NCBI RefSeq assembly: GCF_000499845.2
Contig: NC_023749.2
Location: 4,373,030-4,437,029, forward strand
From: Phaseolus vulgaris
Lineage: Eukaryota; Streptophyta; Magnoliopsida; Fabales; Fabaceae
Length of the DNA: 64,000 bases
Direction: 5' to 3'
Shown here: piece by piece, positions 1 to 11,914 of the stretch
Layout of the letters: each line of letters begins with the position of its first letter
Numbering within the stretch: the stretch's first letter is position 1
The notes under the pieces: generated by a model
Database searches by the model: none
The model's input: only the letters and a program-made list of their open reading frames with translations
What the model was told of the DNA's origin: nothing
Made by a program: the position numbers and the translations under genes

Positions 1-82
1 TTTTTAAGTTTAACTCAACTTTACAAAACTGACTTCTAAAATAAAGTTTGCACGGGAACTAAACTTATATTCGAAAATGTTG

Positions 83-381
83 ATGTCTAAGAGTTTTAAG
101 ATGCTCTAGTACATCAACTACCGACTCGCACCACCATTTAGAACGGACACCAACTCATCAGAAAATTTATGGCGTTTGACCGCCACACGAATCTCGTTCT
201 CGGTGACTATGAGGAGTTATGCAAGCTTCCTCCGGCCAAGGGCAAGAAGCCCGTCGACGGTGAGGACAGTGAGAACCGTTGCACTCTTGGTCTTGTCCTC
301 CTCCACGGTGAGGAGGTCATCTCCATGACCGTCAAGAATCCACCGTTGTCAGAAGAATCTATCTTAACGAGAGTTTATTGA
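83..381 (+). pseudogene. SmB/SmN spliceosomal core protein pseudogene, 5' part only
   Basis: The translation matches the N-terminal Sm domain of the U snRNP core protein SmB. ATG at 83 opens with residues like the SmB start (MSKSFKML), then hits TAG. The next piece, YINYRL, is followed by a frame change, then TI-stop-NGHQLIRKF. From 169 an open stretch reads MAFDRHTNLVLGDYEE, then KLPPAKGKK, TLGLVLLHGEEVISMTV and PPLSEES, ending at the stop 379-381. No intron is visible across the Sm domain, and the proline-rich C-terminal half of SmB is missing. There are two in-frame stops plus a frameshift, so it cannot make SmB. This is most likely an old retrocopy fragment; that origin is inferred. The open 70-codon part is probably not a gene. 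Confidence 0.8.
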
Positions 382-1015
382 GTCTAACGTGTCACCTCTT
401 GCTATCATATCATTTATAAATATATGATCTCACGTACTAGTTGTCTCGTAAGGAAGTAAGTTAAAATAAGTTGAGTTAATAGTATATAAGTGAATATAAT
501 TATTTAAAGTAACACCTTAAAATAGTATTTTTATTAAAATTACTTGTATTACATTATCATTCTCTCATGTTTCAATATAAAAAAACATTTACATTTTTCT
601 CTTATAAGTATTTTTAAAATACTAATTTATTTAATCAATTAGTAAATTTTAATTAAAAAGCATAAATCAACTTACTTACTGTAGATGGAGAATTCACTTT
701 ACCTAACATAACTAATATTTATCCATATCTTTATTATTATTATTGCTATATAACATCATAACTTCATTTTGTTTCTATAGTATCATCATCTTTCGGCCTC
801 TTACTTTGTAAAACTTGTCATAAAATTTATTGCAGAAACTGAGTGTTAATCTCTGAACTCAGAACGGGTTGAAATGTGAGAAGTGATGAGATAGTTGGAA
901 GCACATTGAATTTGAGATTGACAGCATCTGAAGCAAAAGAAATTTAAAGTAGTGAAGCGAAGTTTACAAGCTTAAAAGTGATTAAAGTGAAAGATTGTGT
1001 TCCATGGCGTGATGA
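382..1015. other. AT-rich intergenic stretch
   Basis: No coding potential is seen. The end nearest 1015 probably holds the 3' untranslated region of the minus-strand DC1 gene. Confidence 0.6.
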
Positions 1016-1741
1016 TCAAGCCCTGGAGATGAAGGAGCCCACAATGCCTGCAATGAGAGCCGTTGGATCTCCCAACACAGCTGATATCACAACCTGCACA
1101 GCGAAACCAGCAATTTCACAGCACTTCTTCACCTTCCCTTTACTCCTCCTACTGTTGTGAGGAGTGTACAGTGTATTCCTCAGACTAGGAACGTTGCTAT
1201 TCACATTCCTTCCTTTGCAGCGTCCAACATACACCTCGTGCCAATTCTCCACCAACATGTCCCTCACACACGCCACATGCAGATTGTAGTTCTTGCACTT
1301 TGACCTGTAACTCCAGCTACGCCCTTTTCTGCCACAACGGTGACAGCACGAACTAACTTTCCTGTACAAGTACAGCTTCACTTCACCGTCATCAAGGACC
1401 ATTGGTAGCTTGGCACAGCAAGGGTGGAGGTCGAAGCCGCATGCTTTGCAGTGGTACACGAACCCACTCACGTCCTTCTCGCATGCGTTGCAGTAACGAG
1501 GTGTGTCACCTGGAGGTTTGGACATGAACTGGAAGGTGCATTTGGTGTAGAAAGGGTGGAAAAGAGTGGGGGAGGTTATCATGGCACAGTGCATGTGAAG
1601 GTCGAAGTCACAGATGGAGCATTTGTAACGCGACCCTATGCCTACTTCCTTGCACCCATCACATTTGAAGGGGAATTCCGAGTACTCAAATCTCAGCTTG
1701 TGTTGTGGGTGGCTGAAATGGGATATCTCACTGTACTTCAT
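1016..1741 (-). CDS. DC1 domain (cysteine/histidine-rich C1) protein
   Basis: A single-exon gene for a plant C1-like zinc-finger protein of 241 residues. It has three zinc-binding modules: the first starts at HPQHKLRF with CDGCKEVG, then YKCSICDFDLHMHC; the second has CNACEKD and YHCKACGFDLHPCC; the third is partial, with CHRCGRKG then KCKNYNLHVAC. The C-terminus, after basic SRRSKGKVKKCC, is a hydrophobic segment (FAVQVVISAVLG to GIVGSFISRA) that could associate with a membrane. The ORF can be extended to an ATG at 1798, but a TATA-like box at 1819-1827 places transcription initiation near that codon. The ATG at 1741 (MKYSEISHFSHPQHK) is therefore the better start, and to my recollection it matches the usual start of this family. 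DC1 proteins are plant-specific and linked to stress and hormone responses; the substrate or ligand of this one is unknown. Confidence 0.88.
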   Translation of the reverse strand: MKYSEISHFSHPQHKLRFEYSEFPFKCDGCKEVGIGSRYKCSICDFDLHMHCAMITSPTLFHPFYTKCTFQFMSKPPGDTPRYCNACEKDVSGFVYHCKACGFDLHPCCAKLPMVLDDGEVKLYLYRKVSSCCHRCGRKGRSWSYRSKCKNYNLHVACVRDMLVENWHEVYVGRCKGRNVNSNVPSLRNTLYTPHNSRRSKGKVKKCCEIAGFAVQVVISAVLGDPTALIAGIVGSFISRA

Positions 1742-1818
1742 GCTTGGTTCTGTATGAAATATTGAAGCTTTGATGTGGTGAAAATGCTGGTGTAGCATGC
1801 GTTTTGAAAGGGTGATTG

Positions 1819-1827
1819 TATTTATAT
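1819..1827 (-). promoter_or_regulatory. TATA-like box of the DC1 gene
   Basis: The minus strand reads ATATAAATA about 80 bases upstream of the ATG at 1741 and only about 25 bases from the upstream ATG at 1798. This spacing decides the start choice. Confidence 0.5.
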
Positions 1828-3767
1828 GTGGAGGGGGTGAGTGATGTGGATTTCTGTTGCATGAGGGGTAATCAAAGACATGTGAGAGATCTTAGATTTT
1901 GTTTGAGTTTTCGGTTCATTTTGGCTTATGGTAGAAGCTACTGAAAAGGAATTATGCCTCCTCGGAAGATGGTTGTGATGGTGTTAAATAGACACTTCAT
2001 GAGAATCACCACGTCAACGGGAAGGAAAAGAGCTAGACATAAGGCATAGTGGTCCGTGCCCACCACAGAATATATACCACTTCTTATTTTCATTATTATC
2101 ATGTATACTTTAGTTTAACTTGTTATAGCCTCTGCATAATTTTCAATCTGTACATAAATTTAACAACTGGTTTATTACTAATTTGTTATCATGTTATGTT
2201 ATGCATGCAGATCATGTACAAAATAAAATCAGTGTGTTTTATAACTTCTCTAAAACATGAAGAAGGAAATGAAGATAAGATTGCAATCTAGGGACTTTTG
2301 ATTGCATTACAGAATAAGAATTTTAGCATCTACCGAATTGGGTTTACTTGGAAATAGTTTAGTGTCTAAATGAGGTGGTACAGATAACTTCGGTATTCAT
2401 TGAAGTTTGGCCAGTGTTTTCAAAGTACGCAAAGAATCAAAGGCTTTGTTTGGATATAGATAATTGGATTTGTTTAGGTGAAAGCTAAGGATGATTGAGA
2501 ATCACACGCAGGCTTCTTCCGTGATTGAAGTTTTGAAACCAAAAAAAATGGAACAAGGGAATAAATGCCTCTTCATAATTATTAATAGTTTCGAACCTTC
2601 TAATCTTTTGAGTCCACTCGGTTCTAGCTTGGAAAGAAATTATGCCTGATTTAAAGTATTATCCATTTGTGTCTTCACCAAGAATGCTAATGACCCATGA
2701 TGCAATTTTGAGGAACTGATTCTCTGATACTTATTACTTTAATATCTATAGTACATGGCAAGTTGGACTGTGAGGGTATGGGGATTTTCTAAGCAAAGCA
2801 TTATCATCACCAATTCATAAAGGCGTTTATTTGAAGCTGCACAGTGATTGAAACGTGTTACAATGTCATAGATGTATAGTGGTAGAGAAGAACTTATGCT
2901 ACATACCCTTTCTCAATTCCATTGCTTCTAGGTTCTTGAGGAACAAATGCTAGAAGAATGAATCAACCCAGTTGAACAATAATGACGAAATACTACTTTG
3001 ATCCTTTTTCTATCCTTTAATTTTTTGACCATTTTTCTTTTTGTTTCTTTTACCACGGAAACAAACATCTGGAATCTTTAGTTATTTGGTTGGTAACTTT
3101 CTCCCTTCAATTCTTCTACAGCAATGGTACTACTAGCATGATCTTCATCTAAAGTGAAAGCTTAATATGATTCTCTTTCTGGTCTCTGTTATTTGTGCTG
3201 ATCTCTGATTTGTCCTTATCGACAAAAAAATTATTCCTTCCAACTTCCCTCTCTCAGCCTTTCAAACTAACCATCTTTGGCAGCTGATAAAAAACAAAAT
3301 ACAAAACACTTCATAATATTAGAAGAAAAAAATCCCAAGGCCTAAGCAATTTAAGATATAAGAATAGTGCTGTTTAGTGTTTTGCTTCAGTTGTTTGGTC
3401 AAAGCATCTGCTTTTGGTTACACATTCATGTTTAAGTAGGGAAATTTGATTCCCATTAGACCATAAGATATTCACAAACTGTTAGTAATTATTGATTTTT
3501 TTTTTGCTGGTGCTAAAGAAAGTCTTCCACTTGCCTCCAAAAACGACATAATCAACTTATATTTAGCTTAGTTTATTGATGTTTTTCTTATTCCAATCAA
3601 TTTGTTACTTGCTGCATTGTCTGCCTCTAATGGATCTTCACAAGGTAGTAAGATATCTGTATAGTAGTTTAACTTTTTTTCCCCAAATGAAATAATGATA
3701 ATAAAAACGATTTCTTTTTAGATATTATGGAAAACGATTTTCCAGAGCAGAGAAGTGGGAGAAGTGA
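1828..3767. other. Intergenic region between DC1 and PPR genes
   Basis: Divergent upstream regions of the DC1 gene (minus) and the PPR gene (plus). Only short AT-rich ORFs are present, and no repeat or RNA gene was recognised. Confidence 0.5.
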
Positions 3768-5231
3768 ATGGCGATTCAAGTCCTTAAACAGTTTTGCAAA
3801 ACACCGAGACCCAAAGCATGGGCTCTGTTATTTTCTTCTTCTTGTTCAAATCATGATTCCCAGAGTTTTGTAACAAATGTGGTTACAATCCTTATCAATC
3901 ACCGTTCCAAGTCACGTTGGAGCAATCTCCGTTCGGCGTGCCCCAACGGCATAGACCCCCTTGAGTTTTCCCAAATCACCCTCCACCTCAAGAACAAACC
4001 CCAACTCGCCCTTCGCTTCTTCCTATGGACCAAATCCAAATCCCTCTGCCACCACAACCTCGCCTCTTACTCCGCCATCATCCACCTCCTCGCGCGTGGG
4101 CGCCTCTCCTCAGACGCTTCCCACGTCATCCGAACGGCAATTCGCGATTCCGACCAAACCGACGACCAAAATTGTCGTTTTGCCTCGCCGCCTCTGAACC
4201 TTTTCGAAACCCTAGTCAAGACCTACCGAGATTTTGGCTCCGCTCCATTCGTGTTCGATTTGTTGATCAAGGCGTGTTTGGATTCCAGAAAGGTTGACCC
4301 TTCTGTTGAGATCGTTAGAATGCTGCTCTCTCGCGGGATTAGCCCTAAAGTTAGCACCTTGAATTCTTTGATTACTGGGGTTTGTAGAAGTCGAGGGGTG
4401 GATGAAGGGTATGCAATTTACCGCGAGTTCTTTCGGTTGGATGAGGAAAAAAGTGAAATTTCGAGAAGGGGTTGTAGTTTAAGGGTCACACCCAACGTCC
4501 ATACTTATAATGAGTTGATGCTGTGCTGCTACCAAGATGGTTTGGTGGAAAGGATGGAGGAACTTTGGCATGAAATGAGGAGTAACTGTAAACCCAATGC
4601 TTATAGCTACAGTGTGTTGATGACTGCTTTTTGTGATGAAGGGAGGATGGGGTATGCAGAAAAGTTGTGGGAAGAAATGAGAAATGAGAAAATAGAGCCT
4701 GATGTTGTTAGTTATAATACTATTATTGGTGGGTTTTGCAAGATTGGAGATGTTGCTAGGGCTGAAGAGTTTTTCAGGGAAATGGCGTTGGCGAGTGTTG
4801 AGACCACTGCTTCAACTTATGAACATCTTGTGAAGGGATATTTCAGTGTTGGGGATGTTGATTCGGCTGTTCTGGTTTATGAGGATATGTCTAGGAGAGA
4901 TTTAAGGCCTGATGCTTCAACCCTTGACATGATGGTTAGGTTGCTTTGTGATAAGGGTAGGGTTCAGGAAGCTCTGGAGTTTTTGAGGTGCGCAGTTAGT
5001 AAATATGACTTGATTCCAAGGGAAAAGAGTTATGAGGTCTTGATGAAGGGGTTGTGTTTTGAGGGAAGAATGGAAGAAGCGTTGAAGCTTCAGGCAGAGA
5101 TGGTAGGAAAAGGTTTCCAACCGAAAGCTGAAATATATGGTGCTTTTGTTGATGGATACATTCGACAGGGGAACGAGGAAATGGCAAGAGCTTTGAGGAA
5201 AGAAATGCTCCAAAATGAGATGCAGAGCTAA
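3768..5231 (+). CDS. P-type pentatricopeptide repeat protein, probably organellar
   Basis: Intronless gene of 487 codons, as is common for PPR genes. The N-terminal ~40 residues are basic and Ser/Arg-rich (MAIQVLKQFCKTPRPKAW), resembling a mitochondrial or plastid targeting peptide. From about residue 190 to the end there are tandem 35-residue PPR motifs, for example NVHTYNELMLCCYQDGLVER, NAYSYSVLMTAFCDEGRMGY, DVVSYNTIIGGFCKIGDVAR and KSYEVLMKGLCFEGRMEEA. No E, DYW or SMR domain follows; the protein stops shortly after the last repeat, so it is P-class. Such proteins bind single-stranded organelle RNA and aid processing, stability or translation. It resembles the Arabidopsis At2g15980 group, but that is from memory and no target RNA can be named. 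The minus-strand ORFs inside it are shadows. Confidence 0.92.
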   Translation: MAIQVLKQFCKTPRPKAWALLFSSSCSNHDSQSFVTNVVTILINHRSKSRWSNLRSACPNGIDPLEFSQITLHLKNKPQLALRFFLWTKSKSLCHHNLASYSAIIHLLARGRLSSDASHVIRTAIRDSDQTDDQNCRFASPPLNLFETLVKTYRDFGSAPFVFDLLIKACLDSRKVDPSVEIVRMLLSRGISPKVSTLNSLITGVCRSRGVDEGYAIYREFFRLDEEKSEISRRGCSLRVTPNVHTYNELMLCCYQDGLVERMEELWHEMRSNCKPNAYSYSVLMTAFCDEGRMGYAEKLWEEMRNEKIEPDVVSYNTIIGGFCKIGDVARAEEFFREMALASVETTASTYEHLVKGYFSVGDVDSAVLVYEDMSRRDLRPDASTLDMMVRLLCDKGRVQEALEFLRCAVSKYDLIPREKSYEVLMKGLCFEGRMEEALKLQAEMVGKGFQPKAEIYGAFVDGYIRQGNEEMARALRKEMLQNEMQS

Positions 5232-6158
5232 ATGAATAATAACTTTTGTGCTTTGCCTCATCCGGTGAAAATTATTTTCTTGTAAGGTTCTGAGGCCATC
5301 AATGAAAGAACTTGTTGGGGGGTGATGATGAACTATATCCTTATCTGTTTTTTTCCTCAGCCTACATTCTTAATGGCGGTTTTCTATCGATAATCTGTTT
5401 GACAATGATATAATAATTCTCGAACTTAATATAGATGGCACGCACCCAATTGAACATAAGTCTTGCACAATTTGTATGAAATTTTGTTCTTAGCGAATCG
5501 GATGCAGTTAACTCCATTTACTTGTGTGATACACACGGTTTTGGATGTCAAAAGCTGGATTTTTAAAGGGTACATCTCAGGGAATGACAATAAATCAATG
5601 TAGACACTGGCTTGATAGCTATTTATTGAAACTAGTATGCTCGTGTCAGTAACACTTCAATTTAATATGTTCAACTTTGAAGGTTGCTTTGGGTGTTTGT
5701 AAAAATGTAAAGGAAGAAGAAAGGCCATCTTTGTGATCTGGTGCCAGTTCAGGATCAAGCTGTACTTCGAAAATTTAACTATTTATTTTGTTTGTTGGTT
5801 CTGTGTATCACTGCAACTTCTCAACAAGACCACTAGAGGACTCAGTGGCAAATGTTGATGGTGAATTACCAAACGACAGAACTGAAGTGTGCCCTCTTTA
5901 CATTTTAGTATTTACAATCATGTAACTGCTATGAGGTTGAGCATGACATTCATTGGACTCAAGATGTACTTTGCTCCAGTGTAAAGTTTAACATTTAGCT
6001 TCTCTACACTTTGAACTTCTCCAAACAGACTTTTGTAATTATAAATATACATCATTTGAAATCCTGCACCCTGGTATTTTACAGGCTATAACTGAGCGGG
6101 AAAATTACAAAACAAATAATGATTAATCTAATAATTTTACAGGGGAATTAAATGAGAA
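5232..6158. other. Convergent 3' flanks of PPR and CASP-like genes
   Basis: Holds the 3' ends of two convergent genes. No ORF or repeat of note. Confidence 0.5.
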
Positions 6159-7750
6159 TCACAAAGAGGGTAATAGCCAAAGGTTAAATAGAGAGGATGC
6201 CAAAGACAGAAACCATGACAAAAAGGCCATAATTGCTGATATCCTATACCTGCTACAGAGCTTTGGAGGGCAAAATGACCCATGAGTACTGAGCAGAAGA
6301 TCCACAACACTAGCTGTTGAGCAAGCTGCTGCCAGTGTGAGGGTTGATAATACCTATAGCAAATGAACTGAAGTCACTAACAGATGGTTGCCATTATCTA
6401 TCTACATCAACTGATACATAGCACCTGGATCAGAAACTACATACCCAATCTCCCACAACAATAATCAATAGAATTCCTGGTTGACGAATGGGGCATTTGA
6501 GAAGAACCGAATATCCATCTACTAGTGCTAATGAGAAACTCCATGGTATGACCAACCCCATAATTGTCACCAAATAGCTAGGACATGCATAGTAAACACA
6601 AAAATAAACCAGATAATTAACAGAACAATCAACAAATTCGATTGTACTAATGATGCCTGCTCAGCCCCTACCATTTAAGTGATGCAAATAACACAAGCAG
6701 AATTGTATAACAGATATAAGAGAACATTATCAATAAAAGATTTTAATGTGCTGACAACCTGAACTGCGACTTTGTAGTGTAAGTGGAGAGACAAGAGAAA
6801 AAAGTTATTCCAGTAAAACTTCACAAGATGTGCTTGGCAATCCATAATCCAAAGTAAGCTTTTGTTTTAGGATTTAATAGTCACAAACCTTCTATAAAAA
6901 ACTAATAAAACGACTTTCTTGCTGATATTATGTGCTCTCTAGGAGAAAAGATTGTTATAATTTGATAAGAAATTTTAGACAAGTCCTATACTCTTGTGTC
7001 GTTTCTAACTAATTGGATCAACAAAGATCACTGTGATGCCAATTCATTATACCGACCAGTTCTTAACACTACGTGAACAGAGCTTTACCGCTAAGTTGAT
7101 TAGATCATTCTATGGAATACAGGTTTTAGTAGCAAATTGTTCTTATTAAAGAATGTAAATAGAACAATGAAATGCAGCATCTTCTGTCCCATCACTCGGG
7201 GCAAAACAATAGTCAAAGGGTGGAGGAAATTAAAAGGTAAATAATTGAATCCTCTCAGCCAGTCTATAGAAATGACATCACTACAATTAAGCTACCTGAT
7301 CTTAATGAGTTGAAATGTCTAATCCAAGAGGAACATTACTAAGGAATTAATCATCCGTAAAATATTCACCAATATCATCCTTGGCGTAAAATTAGTAACC
7401 TTTTGCTATTCTAGAGCTCAAACTCAGTGCTAGATTATCTCGAATAACACATATATGGAAGAAAATGATAGAGAAGCTAAAACACTGCAGAATGTCGGGG
7501 AGAAATCATTGTAGAAAATCAAGCCATAAAAAAGGAACATAATGACAAACATCAACTACCCTTTTAGATCAGAATAACAACAAAGCGGGGGTGCAAGTAA
7601 AAGGAAAAAGAGAAGGTACCAGAAAGCCGTGTAGCTGTAGAATTCAACCCCCAGAGACATGAAGAGAAGGGAAGCAGAGGAGAACATGGTCTGGCCAATT
7701 CTCAGACTGAAGCTAGCGCTGGTGCCCAAGGAGCCAGGTACTTCATCCAT
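6159..7750 (-). CDS. CASP-like membrane protein, subfamily 5
   Basis: Three exons with GT-AG junctions: 7620-7750, 6445-6577 and 6159-6353, together 152 codons plus stop, the usual size of CASPL5 proteins. The start MDEVPGSLGTSASFSLRIGQ is typical of the CASPL5 group, likely 5C. Four membrane segments follow: around FSSASLLFMSLG, YLVTIMGLVIPWSFSLALVD, LLIIVVGDWVLSTLTLAAAC, and AIMAFLSWFLSLASSLFNLW near the C-terminus. The extracellular loop before the last helix carries CPPKLCSRYR. CASP and CASP-like proteins are MARVEL-related four-helix proteins; CASPs organise the Casparian strip, while CASPL5 members have little known function. Exon phases fit exactly (TG|C restores a Cys codon at the first junction). 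Only exon 1 is visible as a simple ORF. Confidence 0.9.
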
Positions 7751-10700
7751 TTACTTAGTGCATGGGATGTACTAATACTGTATTAATTCTATTTATGGAC
7801 TTTCCTCTTTCCTTGTGATGTTCTTCTGTCATATTTGTCCTTCAAGATCAAACCAAACTCATCTTGTGATCATTGTTTACTTCTTTCAGCTGAAACCTTC
7901 TAGTGGTACAAAAACATTATCTAAAGTAGATGAGATCTCACAACTCCCTAGCTTGTATGAAATCCTTGGCCCCTTATCTCCCCTTGTGTCAAGATTGAAA
8001 CAAGCTAAGGAAGAAAAGAAAGAAAATCCAATATGTAATAAGCACATGGGTTGCACTTTATGACAATGAAGACCTCTCTTTTCCAAATAGAAACTTCACG
8101 ATAGAATTCCGGCAAGTTTATGTTAGGTGCAAGTTTGGACTATGTGCATAGACTTTTTCTGTCTGCTGATTTAGCAATAATGTTGTTGCTTTAATTAAGA
8201 TGATGGTGTTGACACATGGACTACTTCGTCATTCGGTGCCGCTAAGTATTTGAGGCTTCTTTGACAGGACTCTAATAAAGGGGTGAGTTCTAACTCTTCT
8301 GTCAATAGCAGAACGTTTTTGCCTTCTCCACTCTAGCCTCATCATGATGGAAAGAAGAGTAAAATATTTTTAAGATGAGATATATTCAAAAGGGTGATGA
8401 AAAGATGCGTTTTTTGCTTTAAGATTTGGTTCTTTTTTCCATTGGAAAATTTGGTTATATTATTTTTTTATGGTTTAGAACGGTCGTTAGTCTTTCTTAA
8501 TAGGGACCAGACATGACAAGAGATGCATCTGTGTCCAAAATGAATTTATGAATGGAATGACTAGCGGCAGATTGTGTGGCAGTGCTTTCTAAAGAGGGAA
8601 CTCAGATTCGCCAATTGTCAAACTAGTGTTGATCTCATTTTCATTGGAAAATGATGTTATCATTGGATGCAAGTGGGAGCGGAGTAACTAGAATGGTGGG
8701 ACAAAAACCTATAAGGACTCTCAATTCTCTATGCTTTTGTGATCAACTCACTATCATTTAGTCTCAGCTTAGCTTCATAGCTTGTGAAGCTTTATTTCTT
8801 AGGTGATAAACAAAATGGTACAAGACTACTGCAACATCTCCATGTGGGCAAGGAAACTCGACTCTTGCAATGTCTCTTAGCTGCAACTATGAGCTACTTT
8901 CATTTTGGTTTGGTTTTCCTGTGTTGTTCTTTTTATGGATACAGGAACTACTACCGTGAAAACAAACCGTTTCTTCTCTCTCACATAACTTCAACCGTCA
9001 ACTTTACTACCTACCCCTCCGGTCACATCGTTAATCTGTATGATGTAAAATTATTATTATTAATAATAATATTATTATATTAATAATAATAATAGTATGA
9101 TTGAAAAATATAGTGAAAATACGGACAATAACGGAGTTTTATTTATTTTATCGAACAAAATGTAAACAAAAGGAAGAGAGAAAATAAATTTTAAAAAATA
9201 AAATATTCTTTAAATTTTTTATCCACTTTGAATTTTATTTACATTATGGTCATCAGTTGAAAACCGGAATTGAAGTGTACAAAATTGAATTCCCGTTCCT
9301 CCGTAGCTCATGGTAGAGTTACAAGCTATATTAGTGGAATTTAATATAAAAGAAATGTCAATTTTTTATCTTCGACGAAATTTAATAATTGAGATAAAAT
9401 AAAAATAAATTTACGATAACTTTATATCTCAATTTCTTATTCATTAATTCCCAAATATTAAGAATAAAAATTCTTTTTTTTTCCTTCTCTTCTAAAAATC
9501 GAATAAAGATAGTTCCTACTTGAGTATATGAATAATGCCGAATATATGCCTACGAAATAGACCTAAACATTGAAAAGAAAAATCAAAAAAATAAAAATGA
9601 AACACTCCTATTTTCAAAAAAGTAGACTGATTATAGTTATTTCTTTTATTGTCTGACAAAAACAACAATAATCATTACATATAATTTTAACTATTTCTAT
9701 CGCAAAAAAAGTAACTAAGAAGTTGTTAAATATTAACATTTAATTTTCTAGCTAGCTTTTGTTTTCTCAATTTAAACATCACTAATTTTAAAACGCAAAA
9801 TTAATTGGTAAGAATAGTTACACACTTTTTCTTATAATTTATTACAAAAATATTTCTCTTTTATTTCTCACATGTATCTTCAACAATCCTATTCAAACTC
9901 TACCTCGTTAAGATTAAACCCAACTCTAGTTAATTTTGAAACATTATTCTTTGTAGAGTAGTAAAAGAAGATATTTAGCTTAAAGCCATCCTTCACCTGT
10001 CACATCTACAAATAATTTTTCATATCTGTAATCGATTATTGAAAATAGAAAATGTCTATTTTCTCACCAATAATCCAAACACAATTATATTCCAAATACA
10101 AAAAGGAAATGTAATTTCTCCATGATTGTACCGAGCCCTAGGACCCATCCTACTCCTCAAGATCCGCTGCAGCAAAAAAAAATGTCAACATTAACAGGGA
10201 AAAGGGCAGCCATGAGCTTAACATTTATATGTTCACTTGGAATTAAAATAAGCAAATACAAGTAAATTAATGCCATAAACTTATACAGCATTACAGGGGT
10301 AGAGATGGAAGACAGACAACTGGAATTTCTTTGTGTTGGGAAAAATGACAGCGGAAAAGGCCATAATTAAATAGAAATGTTCAGTTCAACACCATAAACG
10401 AATGATATTTCTACTAAAAGGTCACAATTAAAAGAAAGTGTAGAATAGTGAGTGTAACGATACACTAAAAAACAGGTATTGCAAGTGTGATACACCTCCT
10501 GAGCCAAAAAAATTATGTATTTTGATACTTAAGCAGTATTTTAACAGAAGTTAAACTCCAAAAAAATAAAGCATAAAAACACAAGACAGGAATAAAATTA
10601 CCACCATTCAAACTACCAGTTCATGTTATGGCATATCCTTCCTTATCTATAGACCAAGAAAAATCCAATCACTTGCCACTTAAGCCAGCAACAGCTAATT

Positions 10701-11722
10701 TTAGAAGTCATACTACTTATTAAAGTAATGTTCAATGCTTACAAAGATATAAACCCAATAAGAAAAAGATGTCCTTCTTACTTATTGTAAACACTAAATG
10801 CAATATGTGGTTTCCAACACTATTAATTTTCTTAAAAAATGAAAAACAGAGCAATAAACAGTTAGGAGAGATTAAACCGTTCATCCTATTATCCAACGAT
10901 CTTTCAATAAACCGATACTAATTTTATCATTTGAATCTCCCTTTTCATTTCAGTTGGATCACAATACACATATCACTCAGGCACGCGTGACAAAACTATA
11001 TGTCTAAAAAAAATATAGTCACACGTCAATCAAAATTTACAGCCTCCAGACTAAAATATAAGTTTCTTGATTTCATATAAATAGACCTATAGTTCCTTAA
11101 CTACATTTAATAAAATTTATTGGAGTAGACGAACTAATTTAAGAATATTCTTGGAATAATTATATTAAATTAACTCATAATTCAATTCAACAAACTTGAT
11201 ATCTTTTGGCTGGGAGTCCAGATGTCACCAAAACCACCTATAAAAGGTTTGCACAAAGGGAGTGATGCAAGTGTGCAATTGACATGAGTAATAAGTTTTG
11301 TGCTCTATCAAAGAATGCAACAATTACTAAAAAATAGCACAATTTCAAGATGCAAATACCCCAACAACAAAAAACTTGTTTGCTATATTCATTATTTTGA
11401 TCCAAATTACTGCAGCTAATGTTATAAATTTCTGGGTTTGGTTATAGAACAGTTCCCTACCCAACACGAAGCATATATCGCCCGCTTGCATTATGAAATA
11501 ACCCAGTATGCTTGGGTTTTCAATGTCAAGGGACAAAGACAATAAATTGAAAAGATTAGCAAATTCCCCTATTCATATATTAATTTAGCATTTTTAATAA
11601 AGTTCCCATAACTTTTCACTACAACAGATATACAGTTCACAAAATATGATAGTGAGTTGCAGAAACTGTTGATGTAAATTGAAAGCAAACGATGAATGTA
11701 CCAGGCGAGGAAGCGTGAGAAG
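7751..11722. other. Intergenic region between CASP-like and TOM6 genes
   Basis: Nearly 4 kb without a gene I can defend. A 7815-8063 ORF contains a charged stretch (LPSLYEILGPLSPLVSRLKQ) after a plausible splice acceptor near 7890; it matches nothing I recognise. An (ATT)n microsatellite lies at about 9045-9098. The 3' end of the TOM6 transcript probably lies just left of 11723. Confidence 0.45.
9045..9098. repeat. (ATT/AAT)n microsatellite
   Basis: Runs of ATT and AAT trinucleotides forming an imperfect palindrome of about 50 bases. Confidence 0.8.
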
Positions 11723-11887
11723 CTAAAGCTGGAGCTTGAGTTCTTCTTTCTCGGCAGTAAGAAAGTGAAGAACGTAAGGGGTGACTCGAATAACAACAAC
11801 CCATGCCCCGAACATGGTAACGTGAGATTTCAGCTGCTTCAGTGCTGCAGCTTTGTCAGGCTTCCGCATGAACATCCCTGGAAACAT
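11723..11887 (-). CDS. TOM6: TOM6, small subunit of the mitochondrial protein import (TOM) complex
   Basis: A 54-residue protein in one exon, easily missed because of its size. It begins MFPGMFMRKPDKAAALKQLK and continues HVTMFGAWVVVIRVTPYVLH before a charged end (EKEELKLQL). That is the full length and pattern of plant TOM6. A short cytosolic N-terminal part is followed by a single tail-like membrane helix (about residues 24-42). TOM6 sits in the outer mitochondrial membrane and stabilises the TOM40 pore complex. The first ATG at 11887 is used. About 30-180 bases upstream are two telo-boxes and three site II elements, the promoter layout expected of plant mitochondrial housekeeping genes. 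Confidence 0.93.
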   Translation of the reverse strand: MFPGMFMRKPDKAAALKQLKSHVTMFGAWVVVIRVTPYVLHFLTAEKEELKLQL

Positions 11888-11914
11888 GATGCCTTCCCCG
11901 ATCAGATCAGGCTT

